Source: UBA2330 sp049293015 (lineage in GTDB: Bacteria; Bacteroidota; Ignavibacteria; Tepidaquicellales; Tepidaquicellaceae). From it: a DNA stretch of 64,000 nucleotides. The stretch spans positions 13,131 to 77,130 of the forward strand of contig JBATSB010000129.1 in the NCBI GenBank assembly GCA_049293015.1, in the 5' to 3' direction. A program made the translations under genes and the position numbers. The notes below the pieces were generated by a model. The model worked only from the letters and a program-made list of their open reading frames with translations, ran no database searches and was not told the DNA's origin. This document shows, piece by piece, positions 43,044-52,345 of the stretch (positions within the stretch are counted from its first letter, which is position 1; the number at the start of each line of letters is the position of its first letter).

Positions 43044-44579
43044 ATTTTTCAGATGGTCTTTTATTTCCAGTATCTGATTTAAAACGTCCTTATCTTTTTT
43101 GATCAGATTGGAGATAATATTATTTGCGTAGAGGACCGTAGCGTGGTCTTTGCCGCCGAAATTGAGTCCGATAGATTCAAGTGTAAGCGGTGTAAGTTCT
43201 TTAGCCAGATGCATTGCTACCTGTCTTGCAAAAGCAATTTCTTTGGTCCTCTTTCTTGATAAGATCTGATTTTCGGAGATCCTGTAATAATTTGCAACTG
43301 CGTAAATGATGTTTTCGATGGAAATGTTCTTAGCGCGTTTTACGGTGCCAACTACTCTGCTGATAACGTTTTCTGCGATCTCAAGATTGATCTCGCCTTT
43401 GTATCTAAGAACGCTGTCTGCAATGATGCCGACTATACAGCCTTCAATAGTTCTGATACTGTCTTTGACATTAGAAGCGATAAAATGAACTACTTCTTCG
43501 GGTGCTTCGATATCAGCTTCCATTAATTTTTTTTGAATGATGGCAACTCTCATTTCCCAGTTTGGTGCCTGAATATCAGTTGTTATGCCCCACTGAAATC
43601 TCGACATCAGCCTTTCTTCCACGCCTTTGATCTGATTAATAGGTTTATCACTTGAAAAAATTATATGCTTCTTGTCATTATACAGAGTATTAAAAATCTG
43701 ATACATAAAATCCTGAGTTTTCTCCTTTCCGCTGAGATACTGCACGTCATCTAGTATGAGCACATCAAGGGATTTATAAAACGAATCCAGTTTCTTTGTA
43801 CCGTTTCTGTTTGAAGAAAAATCTATTCTGTTTTGTGCGATATTAGTTGTAAACTCAGTTGTAAAATCCGGCGCAGTTGTATAATAAACTTTCATTTCAG
43901 GATTCTTTTTCAGAATCTCATTTCCGATCGCCTGAATAAGATGTGTCTTTCCAAGTCCGACTCCGCCATATACAAAGAACGGGTTGTAAGTCTTTCCGGG
44001 ATTATTTGAAATAGCATAAGCAGCTGCAACGGCAAGCTCATTACTATCTCCCTTTATAAAATTTTCAAATATATGTTTCTTGTTTAAATTACTTGAAAAA
44101 TCTTTATGCGAATCAGAATTATCTTTTGAAATATATCCGGAATCGAAAATATTAATTTCACCAAAAGACGGTTTCTTTTTTTCTAAGTTTTGATTTTTTT
44201 TAGCAATGTTTTCGGATTCATTATCACCAAATAAACCGTACTGTGATATTTCGTAATTAAGTCTGCCTTCATTACCAAGAAGAGTTTCTGTTATAGATGA
44301 AATGATCTTATTGTATCGGCTTTCGATGAGACTGTAATAATCTTCGCTCGGGACAGAGATTGTAAGTACGTTATCTTTATAACTTTTCGGAATGATCACA
44401 GAAAACCATGTGTTTATCTCGCCAGCTTTGAGGTTGTCAGAGAGTAGTTCAAGAAATTTCTTCCAAATAAGTTCAGTCTGACGGCTCTCTTCATTGAGTC
44501 TCAGCTCTTCATTTTTTGAATTGGAATTTTTATTTTTATCTATGTCTTTTTGGGAATCAGCAGTAGAAAAATTTATCAC
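43038..44579 (-). CDS. dnaA: Chromosomal replication initiator protein DnaA
   Basis: The 513-residue protein has domain I after an acidic/Asn-rich extension of about 30 residues, a linker (about 120-170), the AAA+ domain with Walker A GGVGLGKT (205-212) and Walker B LILDD (274-278), and domain IV (about 417-513). Domain IV carries the DNA-binding signature GGKDHATV (475-482; usually GGRDHTTV). It starts with GTG at 44579. DnaA binds boxes at oriC, and repeats fitting such boxes lie just upstream at 44580-44998. No dnaN follows it. Confidence 0.96.
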   Translation of the reverse strand: MINFSTADSQKDIDKNKNSNSKNEELRLNEESRQTELIWKKFLELLSDNLKAGEINTWFSVIIPKSYKDNVLTISVPSEDYYSLIESRYNKIISSITETLLGNEGRLNYEISQYGLFGDNESENIAKKNQNLEKKKPSFGEINIFDSGYISKDNSDSHKDFSSNLNKKHIFENFIKGDSNELAVAAAYAISNNPGKTYNPFFVYGGVGLGKTHLIQAIGNEILKKNPEMKVYYTTAPDFTTEFTTNIAQNRIDFSSNRNGTKKLDSFYKSLDVLILDDVQYLSGKEKTQDFMYQIFNTLYNDKKHIIFSSDKPINQIKGVEERLMSRFQWGITTDIQAPNWEMRVAIIQKKLMEADIEAPEEVVHFIASNVKDSIRTIEGCIVGIIADSVLRYKGEINLEIAENVISRVVGTVKRAKNISIENIIYAVANYYRISENQILSRKRTKEIAFARQVAMHLAKELTPLTLESIGLNFGGKDHATVLYANNIISNLIKKDKDVLNQILEIKDHLKNL

Positions 44580-44998
44580 ACCTAAGGTTATTAAAAATTA
44601 TTAACAAATGAATTTTGGTTAATATTTTACTTTATGTGCAGCAATAAAATAAAACAGGAAAATCATAAATATTAACACACTTATTAAAAAAATAAGCTGT
44701 GTTAACATCTTTATAAATATAGCCGTTATGCGGTTAGTTTAGTCTTATTAACAATTGATGTTAGTAAGTAGTTAGTGAGGCATGCCAGCAAACTTTAAAA
44801 CCCTGCCTGTAAAAAGTTATTAACAATGTATTAACAGAATTTCTGTTCCTTTTTTCCTTAGTTAATATTAAACAAACTGCTTATTATTTTCAAGTTTGAT
44901 TTGAAATTAATTTAGAAAAAATCAAAAAATAATTAATGAATTAATGAATAGACAAATAAATAAATTCTTTTTAGCAATTAGATTTTTTACATTATTGC
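44580..44998. other. Candidate replication origin (oriC) region upstream of dnaA
   Basis: This 419-base gap has no gene. It holds three exact copies of TTATTAACA (44598-44606, 44745-44753, 44817-44825), each one mismatch from the DnaA box TTATNCACA, plus a fourth similar site (TATTAACA at 44829-44836). An inverted repeat TTAACACACTTATT / AATAAGCTGTGTTAA (44672-44705, one-base bulge) and a long AT-only stretch (about 44915-44975) could serve as a DnaA-binding element and an unwinding element. A divergent arrangement (dnaA minus, alr plus) is seen. Confidence 0.55.
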
Positions 44999-46156
44999 AT
45001 GAATTTGAAGACCGCAGAAAAAAATTTCAGTGATACCTTCGCTGAAATAGATCTTAAAATTTTCAATAAAAATTTTTTAAAAGTAAGAAAATACGCCTGC
45101 AGAAAAAATGCTGATACAAAGATTTGTTCGATAGTAAAAGCTAATGCATACGGTCACGGAATGAATGTGATGGCTGAATCACTTATTGGATCAGGTACTG
45201 ATTATCTTGGAACTGCTGATTATACTGAAACTTCTGAGTTAAGGAGTTATCTGGATTCAAAAAATTTTTTTAAAACTCCGGTATTGTGTCTCGGTCTTAT
45301 AACTGAGAAGAATAAACTTTTAGAAGACTTAGCCTGTAAAAATGTAGAGTTTTCTGTTGCTGATATTTCGTCTGCAGTTATACTTAACAAAGCAGCCGCT
45401 AAACTTAACAATAAAATTACTGTACATATACAGGTGGATTCAGGCATAAACAGAACCGGATTTCGGATGAATGAGGCTTATGATGCTGTCAAAAAAATTT
45501 CATCAATGAAAAATCTGAAGTTGAAAGGTATCTATTCTCATTTTGCTGCAAGTGAAATTCCCGGTAGTCTGTTTACAAAAAAACAGGAAGCTGAATTTAA
45601 AAAATTAGTTAAATCCATTGAGGAAAGTATAATAAAATTTGAACTAAGGCACATCAGCAATACAGGTGGAATTCTGAATTTTAATGACGGATATTTTAAT
45701 ATGGTAAGACCAGGTATTTCACTTTACGGATTTTATCCGGACGAAAAAAAAGTAAAACACCGTATCGGAATAGAGCCTGTAATGACATTAAAATCTAAAG
45801 TAAAGTTTATCAAGCAATTAGAAAAAGGTGAAAGTATTTCATACGGCAGAACATTTTTCACAAAAAACAAAACACGCATAGCATCTGTCCCAGTCGGATA
45901 CGGAGACGGCTATTTCAGATCTTTCAGCAATAAGGCGAAAATATTTATCAAAGGTAAATTATATAATGTCACAGGAACGGTCTGTATGGATTGGGTAATG
46001 GCAGATATTGGAATGAAAAACGAAATTAGAGTAAACGATGAAGTCGAGATCTTTGGTCGAAATTATCCGGCTTATAAACTTGCGGCAATAGCAGAAACAA
46101 TTTCATATGAGATCACGTGCAACGTTTCATCCAGAGTAAAAAGGATTTATATTTAA
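44999..46156 (+). CDS. alr: Alanine racemase
   Basis: Alr converts L- to D-alanine with PLP for peptidoglycan. The 385-residue protein has the PLP lysine in VKANAYGHG (Lys47), with the second catalytic tyrosine in ISYGRTFF near residue 282 and PVGYGDGYFR behind it. The C-terminal part has TGTVCMDWVMADIG. Standard length. It heads a plus-strand run with the gene at 46167 (10-base gap) and manC. Confidence 0.95.
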   Translation: MNLKTAEKNFSDTFAEIDLKIFNKNFLKVRKYACRKNADTKICSIVKANAYGHGMNVMAESLIGSGTDYLGTADYTETSELRSYLDSKNFFKTPVLCLGLITEKNKLLEDLACKNVEFSVADISSAVILNKAAAKLNNKITVHIQVDSGINRTGFRMNEAYDAVKKISSMKNLKLKGIYSHFAASEIPGSLFTKKQEAEFKKLVKSIEESIIKFELRHISNTGGILNFNDGYFNMVRPGISLYGFYPDEKKVKHRIGIEPVMTLKSKVKFIKQLEKGESISYGRTFFTKNKTRIASVPVGYGDGYFRSFSNKAKIFIKGKLYNVTGTVCMDWVMADIGMKNEIRVNDEVEIFGRNYPAYKLAAIAETISYEITCNVSSRVKRIYI

Positions 46157-46166
46157 AATCAATCAA

Positions 46167-48272
46167 ATGTCTGAAAGAAGAAATAAAGATTATATAAATT
46201 TTATTTTCAAAAAATCGGTCAGCGATCTGGGGAAGTATAATGTCGGTGAGAAACAGTTTCAAACTCTTCAGGATATTATTGACAAACTTCTCAGATCAGA
46301 AAATCTTATACGTGATCTTTATATCCTTTATCATATTAAGGAATTCAGAAATACCGGAAAGTATCTGATCTATATATTGAAAAAATTAGATGATAATCTG
46401 ATAACTTTTGATAACCTGACACAGAATGCAAAAGAGGATTCAGAGTTTCTTCACAAAGAATTTTTAAATTATTTATCAGGAGAGAGAAGTGAGGCATTAA
46501 GGATAAACAGCAGAAAAGTTTTTGATCTGCATGGAATTACAGAAGATGAAGATTATTCCGGAAATGAAATTATCGATGTAGAATCTGAATTAATAAAACA
46601 GGATCAGCTTACAGAAATCATAGATGAAGAAGATGACGAAGAGATGATGACATTTAAGCAGAATTACATGGAGCTGATACAGTCTGAAGAGGAAAATGAA
46701 AATGCGGCTTTTGTACTTCCGGGTCTGGAAAATGAAGAGCAGGCAAGCCTTGAAGGTATGTCAGAAGAAGATCCTGAATTTGATCTTCCTGGTATAAAAG
46801 AAAATAAATTATCCGAATCTGGAGATGAGAAAGCTCAAAATAATACAACTGATGTAAATGAACAGGAAAAAGAAAATTTTAGTGTTGATGAAAATTTACA
46901 ACCAAAAAGTGAGGAGTCTGCATCCGGAGAAAATTCAATTCAGGAAGAAGAAGACAAAGAATCAAACTCCGGTGATTTAAGTGAAGTTGATCGGGAAGTA
47001 AATAATAATAGTAATGATAAACCTAAAGATTTAAGTTATGATGACAGTGGAGAATATTTTATTATTAAAAAAGTTCTGCCTGCAGCCGGAATAAATAAAT
47101 CTGAAGAATCAGATAATGATAATGAAGATACAGAAGAATTAAATATTAAAAACTCTGATATTTATAAAGAGGAATTTAAGAATGAACATGTTAAGGAATA
47201 TGAAAATTCTGACCAGGAAGAAAAAATAAATCTAAACAGTGATATTCAGGAAGAGCTTAATAAATATGAAAAGGAACTGAAGGAAAAACTTCTTGACCAT
47301 GCAATTAATCATAATGCAGGAACTACAAAATCTGATAATTCAGATGAATCTGTAAAATCAAATGGTCACGAAGAAGATGAAGAAATTAAAGAGGAAAAAA
47401 CAACAAATGAAGAGTTCATTAAGTTTGAATCAGAAATAAAATCACTTAACGGAAAGCTTAATTCAGAATTTGATAGTCTGATCTATATCATTACTGCAAA
47501 GATAGATAACGAAGAAGAAAGAAATAATATTATAAACAATATCAGGGACATCAGCGATAATCTGGAGCTAACATCCAAAGAAATGTCACTCGAAATAATT
47601 TCGAATATTTATCAGGCAGTAAGACTTTCTTTTGAAAAAATTGCAAAAGGGAAATATGATATTACCGAAAGCACTTTAAATTTATTTAAGCAAGGACTGA
47701 TATTAGTTTCCAATCTTATCAAGGGAGAAGATTATTTCGGATACAAAAATATACTGAAGTCAATTGAGAACATCAGAAAAGGACTGATAGAAGAAAATAA
47801 AAAAAGAGAAGAATTTATCAGGCAGAGAGATCTCAAAAAGGAAATAGAGACCAAACTTGATGAAAGATTTCCAGAGAGAGAGCAAAAGGAAAAATTAATT
47901 AAGCTAAAAAAACTTATTAAGGACACTGACGAAAACTTTAAAGATCTCTATAAAATAGAAGGAGAATTTCAGATATATGAAGCTCTCAGAAGTCTCTCAT
48001 CAAATCTGAACAATCTTAAAGAAGCGGTTTTAATAGCTAAGGATTTAAAATTAACAAAGATGGTACAGCTTTCCGAAGCAGGTTACATTTTCCTGAAATT
48101 TCTGAACAGTTACAGAATAAATCCTGTAACCGATGACATCAAAGAGATATTCAGTTATTTTATTTATAATATGAAAGCTTTAATAATAGATAAAGAGGTA
48201 GAAGATCAGGATGTATTCATTTCTTATCTGAATGATCCGGTAAAGATATTTAATAAAATTAAGAAAACTTAA
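46167..48272 (+). CDS. Large acidic hypothetical protein, 701 residues
   Basis: The protein has a helical N-terminal domain (about 1-115: SVSDLGKYNVGEKQFQTLQD), a long acidic and disordered middle (about 130-420, rich in E, D, N and S, with two related FxLPGLENE / FDLPGIKEN motifs), and a helical C-terminal domain (about 425-701) with repeated LTSKEMSLEIISNIYQAV-type helices. No enzymatic motif or membrane segment is seen, so it is a cytoplasmic scaffold by appearance. It is wedged between alr and manC with gaps of 10 and 12 bases. Confidence 0.55.
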   Translation: MSERRNKDYINFIFKKSVSDLGKYNVGEKQFQTLQDIIDKLLRSENLIRDLYILYHIKEFRNTGKYLIYILKKLDDNLITFDNLTQNAKEDSEFLHKEFLNYLSGERSEALRINSRKVFDLHGITEDEDYSGNEIIDVESELIKQDQLTEIIDEEDDEEMMTFKQNYMELIQSEEENENAAFVLPGLENEEQASLEGMSEEDPEFDLPGIKENKLSESGDEKAQNNTTDVNEQEKENFSVDENLQPKSEESASGENSIQEEEDKESNSGDLSEVDREVNNNSNDKPKDLSYDDSGEYFIIKKVLPAAGINKSEESDNDNEDTEELNIKNSDIYKEEFKNEHVKEYENSDQEEKINLNSDIQEELNKYEKELKEKLLDHAINHNAGTTKSDNSDESVKSNGHEEDEEIKEEKTTNEEFIKFESEIKSLNGKLNSEFDSLIYIITAKIDNEEERNNIINNIRDISDNLELTSKEMSLEIISNIYQAVRLSFEKIAKGKYDITESTLNLFKQGLILVSNLIKGEDYFGYKNILKSIENIRKGLIEENKKREEFIRQRDLKKEIETKLDERFPEREQKEKLIKLKKLIKDTDENFKDLYKIEGEFQIYEALRSLSSNLNNLKEAVLIAKDLKLTKMVQLSEAGYIFLKFLNSYRINPVTDDIKEIFSYFIYNMKALIIDKEVEDQDVFISYLNDPVKIFNKIKKT

Positions 48273-48284
48273 ATTTCAAAATAT

Positions 48285-49391
48285 ATGATAAACTATGCAG
48301 TGATAATGGCAGGCGGTGTGGGAACCAGATTCTGGCCAAAAGGCAATTCAAAAGTTCCGAAACAATTTCTCAAGATCACAGATGATGATGACACTCTTCT
48401 TCAGCTTGCTTATAAAAGGCTTGACGGCGTTTTCAAAAACACAAATATTTTTGTTGTAACAAATGTAATTTACAAACAGGAAGTAAAACGACAGTTACCT
48501 AAAATACCCGAGGAGAATATTATCTGCGAACCTGTCGGAAGAAATACCGCACCTTGTATCGGACTCTCATGTGTTTTTATAAACAGGTTTCAGCCCAAAG
48601 CAAATGTACTTGTAGTAGCAGCAGATCATCTGATAGGAAATGTCGATGAATTTCACAGAGTAATAAAAAGCGGTTTAAAATTTGTTAACGATAACGGAGG
48701 GATCGTAACACTTGGAATACATCCGACTTTACCTGAGACCGGTTATGGTTATATACAATATAATTCAGATATTTTTTTAGATGTAGAAATTGAAAATAAA
48801 AATGATATATCAAACGAAAGAATTTATAAAGTAAAAACTTTTGCTGAAAAGCCAAATCTTGAAGTTGCCAAGGCATTTCTTGAGAGTGGGGATTTTTTGT
48901 GGAACAGCGGTATGTTTATTTTCAGGACCGATACAATGATGCAGGAGATCGAAAGATTTATGCCTGAGCTGCATGAATCGCTGAACAGACTTTCCGATAA
49001 TATTCTTTCGACACAGTTTCCGAAAGTTTTGGAGGATGAATTTGCAAAACTCAAAAGTATTTCCATAGATTATGGTGTAATGGAAAAATCTGAAAATGTA
49101 TATATCATCAGAAGTCATTTTGGGTGGAATGATGTCGGCGCATGGGATGAAGTTTATAACATCAAAGAAAAGGATCCGGAAGGCAATGTCAGAAAAGGTA
49201 TGACAGTAACAGAGGATACAAAAAATTGTCTTATTATAAATGACATGAAGATAGTTGCAACTATAGGCGTAGAAGATCTGCTTATTATTAACACAGAAAA
49301 CGGTCTTCTGATCTGTAAAAAAGGTGAGGCACAGAGAGTGAAAGAAGTTGTAGATTATCTCAGAAGGAAAGGGATGGATCAGTATTTATAA
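48285..49391 (+). CDS. manC: Mannose-1-phosphate guanylyltransferase
   Basis: The enzyme makes GDP-mannose from GTP and mannose-1-phosphate. The nucleotidyltransferase loop is GGVGTRFWP (10-18), with VPKQFLK (24-30) and EPVGRNTAPCIGL shortly after. Later FLWNSGMFIFR and HFGWNDVGAWDE are the sugar-binding segments. The 368 residues lack the fused phosphomannose isomerase domain found in some ManC. GDP-mannose is the donor for mannosyl-phosphate-polyprenol, which the glycosyltransferases at 15.4-19.7 kb could use; this link is inference. Confidence 0.92.
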   Translation: MINYAVIMAGGVGTRFWPKGNSKVPKQFLKITDDDDTLLQLAYKRLDGVFKNTNIFVVTNVIYKQEVKRQLPKIPEENIICEPVGRNTAPCIGLSCVFINRFQPKANVLVVAADHLIGNVDEFHRVIKSGLKFVNDNGGIVTLGIHPTLPETGYGYIQYNSDIFLDVEIENKNDISNERIYKVKTFAEKPNLEVAKAFLESGDFLWNSGMFIFRTDTMMQEIERFMPELHESLNRLSDNILSTQFPKVLEDEFAKLKSISIDYGVMEKSENVYIIRSHFGWNDVGAWDEVYNIKEKDPEGNVRKGMTVTEDTKNCLIINDMKIVATIGVEDLLIINTENGLLICKKGEAQRVKEVVDYLRRKGMDQYL

Positions 49392-49416
49392 AAATTAATT
49401 TTAATCAATACAGATT

Positions 49417-49815
49417 ATGAAACTTGCACATTTAGGTATAGCGGTAAAGTCACTTGAAGATTCCGTAAAAGTTTTTGAAAAAATATTTAATTCAACTGCT
49501 TCAGAAACGGAATATGTGGAAGAGCAAAAAGTGAATGTAAGAAAATTTCATCTGGAAAATTGTGACATAGAGCTTTTGGAAGGCACAGATTCTGAATCAC
49601 CGATCTCAAAGTATATTGAGAAAAAGGGAGAAGGAATTCATCACGTTTCGTTTGAGGTAAAGGATATTTCAGGATCATTGGATAAGCTGAAAGAAGAAGG
49701 CATTGGTCTTTTAAACGAAACTCCCCGAACCGGTGCTGACGATATGCTGATCGCATTTCTTCATCCGAAATCTACAAACAACATTTTAATTGAGTTAACA
49801 CAAAAGAAAGAATAA
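49417..49815 (+). CDS. mce: Methylmalonyl-CoA epimerase (VOC family)
   Basis: The 132-residue glyoxalase-fold protein starts KLAHLGIAVKSLEDSV and contains GEGIHHVSFEVKDI and ILIELTQ, giving candidate metal ligands His5, His75/76 and Glu126. Epimerases of this type interconvert (R)- and (S)-methylmalonyl-CoA in propionate metabolism. No mutase is in the window. The last seven codons and the stop lie in the first unit of the 100-bp tandem duplication. Confidence 0.9.
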   Translation: MKLAHLGIAVKSLEDSVKVFEKIFNSTASETEYVEEQKVNVRKFHLENCDIELLEGTDSESPISKYIEKKGEGIHHVSFEVKDISGSLDKLKEEGIGLLNETPRTGADDMLIAFLHPKSTNNILIELTQKKE

Positions 49816-49992
49816 TTCTTTGAAAAAATTTTGTTCAATATAAAATCACAACCTAAAGGTTGCGTCTACTTTCATTTAATACGTTTTCGGACAGTTAACA
49901 CAAAAGAAAGAATAATTCTTTGAAAAAATTTTGTTCAATATAAAATCGCAACCTAAAGGTTGCGGCTACTTTCATTTAATACGTTTTCGGAC
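49793..49992. repeat. 100-bp tandem duplication containing a palindrome
   Basis: Units are 49793-49892 and 49893-49992. They differ at two visible bases. Each starts with AGTTAACACAAAAG and has the palindrome (G/A)CAACCTAAAGGTTGC; only the second unit has the complete 7-bp stem GCAACCT/AGGTTGC. The first unit overlaps the mce stop codon. Confidence 0.85.
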
Positions 49993-50099
49993 AGTCTGGA
50001 GAATGCGAGAATGACAAAATTTGAAAAAAATGAAATATTTTTCTAACAAGTTACCACTTTATATTATTTAGACCCCAAAATTTACTGTAACTTTAATTC

Positions 50100-52052
50100 A
50101 TGACTGACAGCAGAGATAAAATAGAATTTAACGATGATAAAGAATTAACACCAACACTCAAAGAAAAATTAAAAACCCTTCCTGCATCTCCGGGTGTATA
50201 TCAGTTCAAAGATTCCTCCGGCAAATTACTTTACATTGGTAAGGCAGCAATTCTGAAAAACAGAGTGCGTCAGTATTTTCAGGCAAAGCCCGTATCGCCT
50301 ATGCTGAGCGCTATGATCAAAAAGATCAGCGATATCGAACTTATCGCTACAGACAACGAAGTCGAAGCTCTCATACTTGAACAAAATCTGATCCGGACCT
50401 TTAAGCCGAGATACAACATTAATTTTAAAGATGACAAATCTTATCCGTATATAGTAATTACAAATGAGCCATTTCCCAGAATTTTTCCGACACGAAGTAA
50501 AAGATCTGACGGTTCGAGATATTTCGGACCATACACGGATGTGAAAAACATGAGGTATGCTCTGAAGACAGTGAGAAATATTTTTATGATCAGGTCTTGC
50601 AGTCTGAATCTTACAGAAGAATCGATTGCTCAAAATAAATTCAGTCTTTGTCTGGATTATCATATTCAGAAATGTGAAGGTCCGTGTGTAGGATATATAA
50701 GCAAAGAAGAATACAACAAAACTATAGATCATGTATCCAAACTACTGAACGGGAAAACAAAAGATCTGATTTCGGATCTGACTGTTCAGATGAAAGAATA
50801 TTCTGATAAAATGCAGTTCGAAAAAGCAAAGGTGTTTAGGGATAAGATCAATGCGATTGAAGTTTATTCATCGAGACAAAAAATGGTGGATGATGAGATC
50901 ATTGACAGGGATATATTTGCTTTTGAAAAGACAGGCAATGACAGTTGCGGAATGATATTAAAAATACGGGACGGAAAAGTAATCGGAAGAACACATTACT
51001 TTCTTTCAAATGTAGAGGACAAGACACCGTCTGAAATATTAGAGCAGTTGATAATAAATTATTATTCAAAATCCGAATTCATACCAGACGAAATATATCT
51101 GATGAACGAGCTAGAAAATGAAAACACTATAAAAGACTGGCTCGAAAAAAAGAAATCAGGAAAGGTAAATTTTGTAATACCAAAGATTGGAGATAAGTAT
51201 AAACTTGTTTTCATGGTAAGAAAGAATGCAAGATTAATGCTTGACGAACTTATATTATCAAAGCTCAAAAGAGAATTTATTCCGCCGTCACTTGATTCAT
51301 TAAAAAGGGATCTGAATCTGAGTAAGTTGCCAAGAAGGATAGAATGTTATGACATTTCGCATATACAGGGTACGGATACGGTTGCATCAATGGTAGTATT
51401 TGTGGAAGGTCGTCCGAAAAAATCTGATTACAGAAAATTTAAAATAAATTATGTAACGGATGAAGCTGGAAACCCTGATGATTTTCTTTCAATGCGGGAA
51501 GTAATTTACAGAAGGTATAAAAAAATTGTTGAAAAAAATTCAGGAGATAAATCTTTATCAAGTGATACAAACAATTCAATTAATTTTAAAGAGAAAGAAG
51601 ATCTCAGCTTTGGATCAGTTCCTGATCTGATAATAATTGACGGCGGGAAAGGTCAGCTTTCATCTGCTGTAAAAGTTTTGGATGATCTCGGCGTAAAGGA
51701 TCAGAATATAATAGGACTTGCAAAGCGACTTGAGGAAGTATATCTGCCAGGAGAATCAATGCCTCACAACATTCCCAAAACATCAAGCGGACTCAGACTC
51801 CTGCAGAGAGTGAGGGATGAGGCGCACAGATTTGCAGTTACTTACCACAGGAGTCTTGTGGATAAAAGGACTCTGACATCGGAGCTATCGGAGATAGAAG
51901 GTATTGGAGAGAAGACGGCACAGAAACTTCTGACAAAATTTGGATCAGTGGAGAACATTAAAGATATGATCACAAACAGTTATGATCAGTTTGAAAAAGA
52001 GGCAGGAAAAAAAATGGCAATCAGACTCAGGACGTTTTTTGAAATCAGCTAA
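50100..52052 (+). CDS. uvrC: Excinuclease ABC subunit C (UvrC)
   Basis: UvrC makes both incisions in nucleotide excision repair. The 650-residue protein has the GIY-YIG domain (SPGVYQFKD to LLYIGKA, residues about 30-49), a UVR segment (LISDLTVQMKEYSDKMQFEKAKVFRDKI), the RNase-H-like endonuclease region with RRIECYDISHIQGT and PDLIIIDGGKGQL, and a C-terminal double HhH (IEGIGEKTAQKLLTKFG). A 25-residue Ser/Asn-rich insertion (near residues 480-505) sits before DLIIIDGG. It is followed by a Cys-rich small protein gene after 28 bases. Confidence 0.96.
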   Translation: MTDSRDKIEFNDDKELTPTLKEKLKTLPASPGVYQFKDSSGKLLYIGKAAILKNRVRQYFQAKPVSPMLSAMIKKISDIELIATDNEVEALILEQNLIRTFKPRYNINFKDDKSYPYIVITNEPFPRIFPTRSKRSDGSRYFGPYTDVKNMRYALKTVRNIFMIRSCSLNLTEESIAQNKFSLCLDYHIQKCEGPCVGYISKEEYNKTIDHVSKLLNGKTKDLISDLTVQMKEYSDKMQFEKAKVFRDKINAIEVYSSRQKMVDDEIIDRDIFAFEKTGNDSCGMILKIRDGKVIGRTHYFLSNVEDKTPSEILEQLIINYYSKSEFIPDEIYLMNELENENTIKDWLEKKKSGKVNFVIPKIGDKYKLVFMVRKNARLMLDELILSKLKREFIPPSLDSLKRDLNLSKLPRRIECYDISHIQGTDTVASMVVFVEGRPKKSDYRKFKINYVTDEAGNPDDFLSMREVIYRRYKKIVEKNSGDKSLSSDTNNSINFKEKEDLSFGSVPDLIIIDGGKGQLSSAVKVLDDLGVKDQNIIGLAKRLEEVYLPGESMPHNIPKTSSGLRLLQRVRDEAHRFAVTYHRSLVDKRTLTSELSEIEGIGEKTAQKLLTKFGSVENIKDMITNSYDQFEKEAGKKMAIRLRTFFEIS

Positions 52053-52080
52053 ATATCAAAGGTACTAATTATTACATCAT

Positions 52081-52296
52081 ATGAAAACAAGTTTAATATT
52101 AATTTCAGACATTACATGTCCTGAGTGCGGGTTTACAAATGAAGAAAAGATGAGTGAAAATTCATGCTTATGGTTTTACGAATGCACACATTGTAAAATA
52201 ATGATAAAACCTTTAGACGGTGACTGTTGTGTATTCTGCAGTTATGGATCTGAAAAATGTCCTCCTGTTCAGGCTGACGGATTTTGCTGTAATTAA
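52081..52296 (+). CDS. Small Cys-rich protein with GDCCVFCSYG motif
   Basis: The 71-residue protein has 11 cysteines: C13, C16, C29, C35, C38, C49, C50, C53, C60, C69 and C70. The first five form a zinc-ribbon-like ITCPEC...YECTHC pattern. The second half is the short conserved-looking GDCCVFCSYGSEKCPPVQ. Similar small proteins occur in many bacteria, often near metal or mobile genes, without an agreed function; this is from memory and not a named family. It probably binds zinc, copper or another thiophilic metal. It lies between uvrC and an mscS gene. Confidence 0.7.
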   Translation: MKTSLILISDITCPECGFTNEEKMSENSCLWFYECTHCKIMIKPLDGDCCVFCSYGSEKCPPVQADGFCCN

Positions 52297-52345
52297 AAAT
52301 TTTTATATATATTTAAATTAAACCTTTCCCCAATAAAAAATACAA

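Noticed and set aside
44672..44705. Inverted repeat as a terminator
   Set aside because: No T-run follows on either strand, and it lies upstream of both divergent genes.
50226..50732. 168-residue minus-strand frame
   Set aside because: Antisense to the GIY-YIG part of uvrC.
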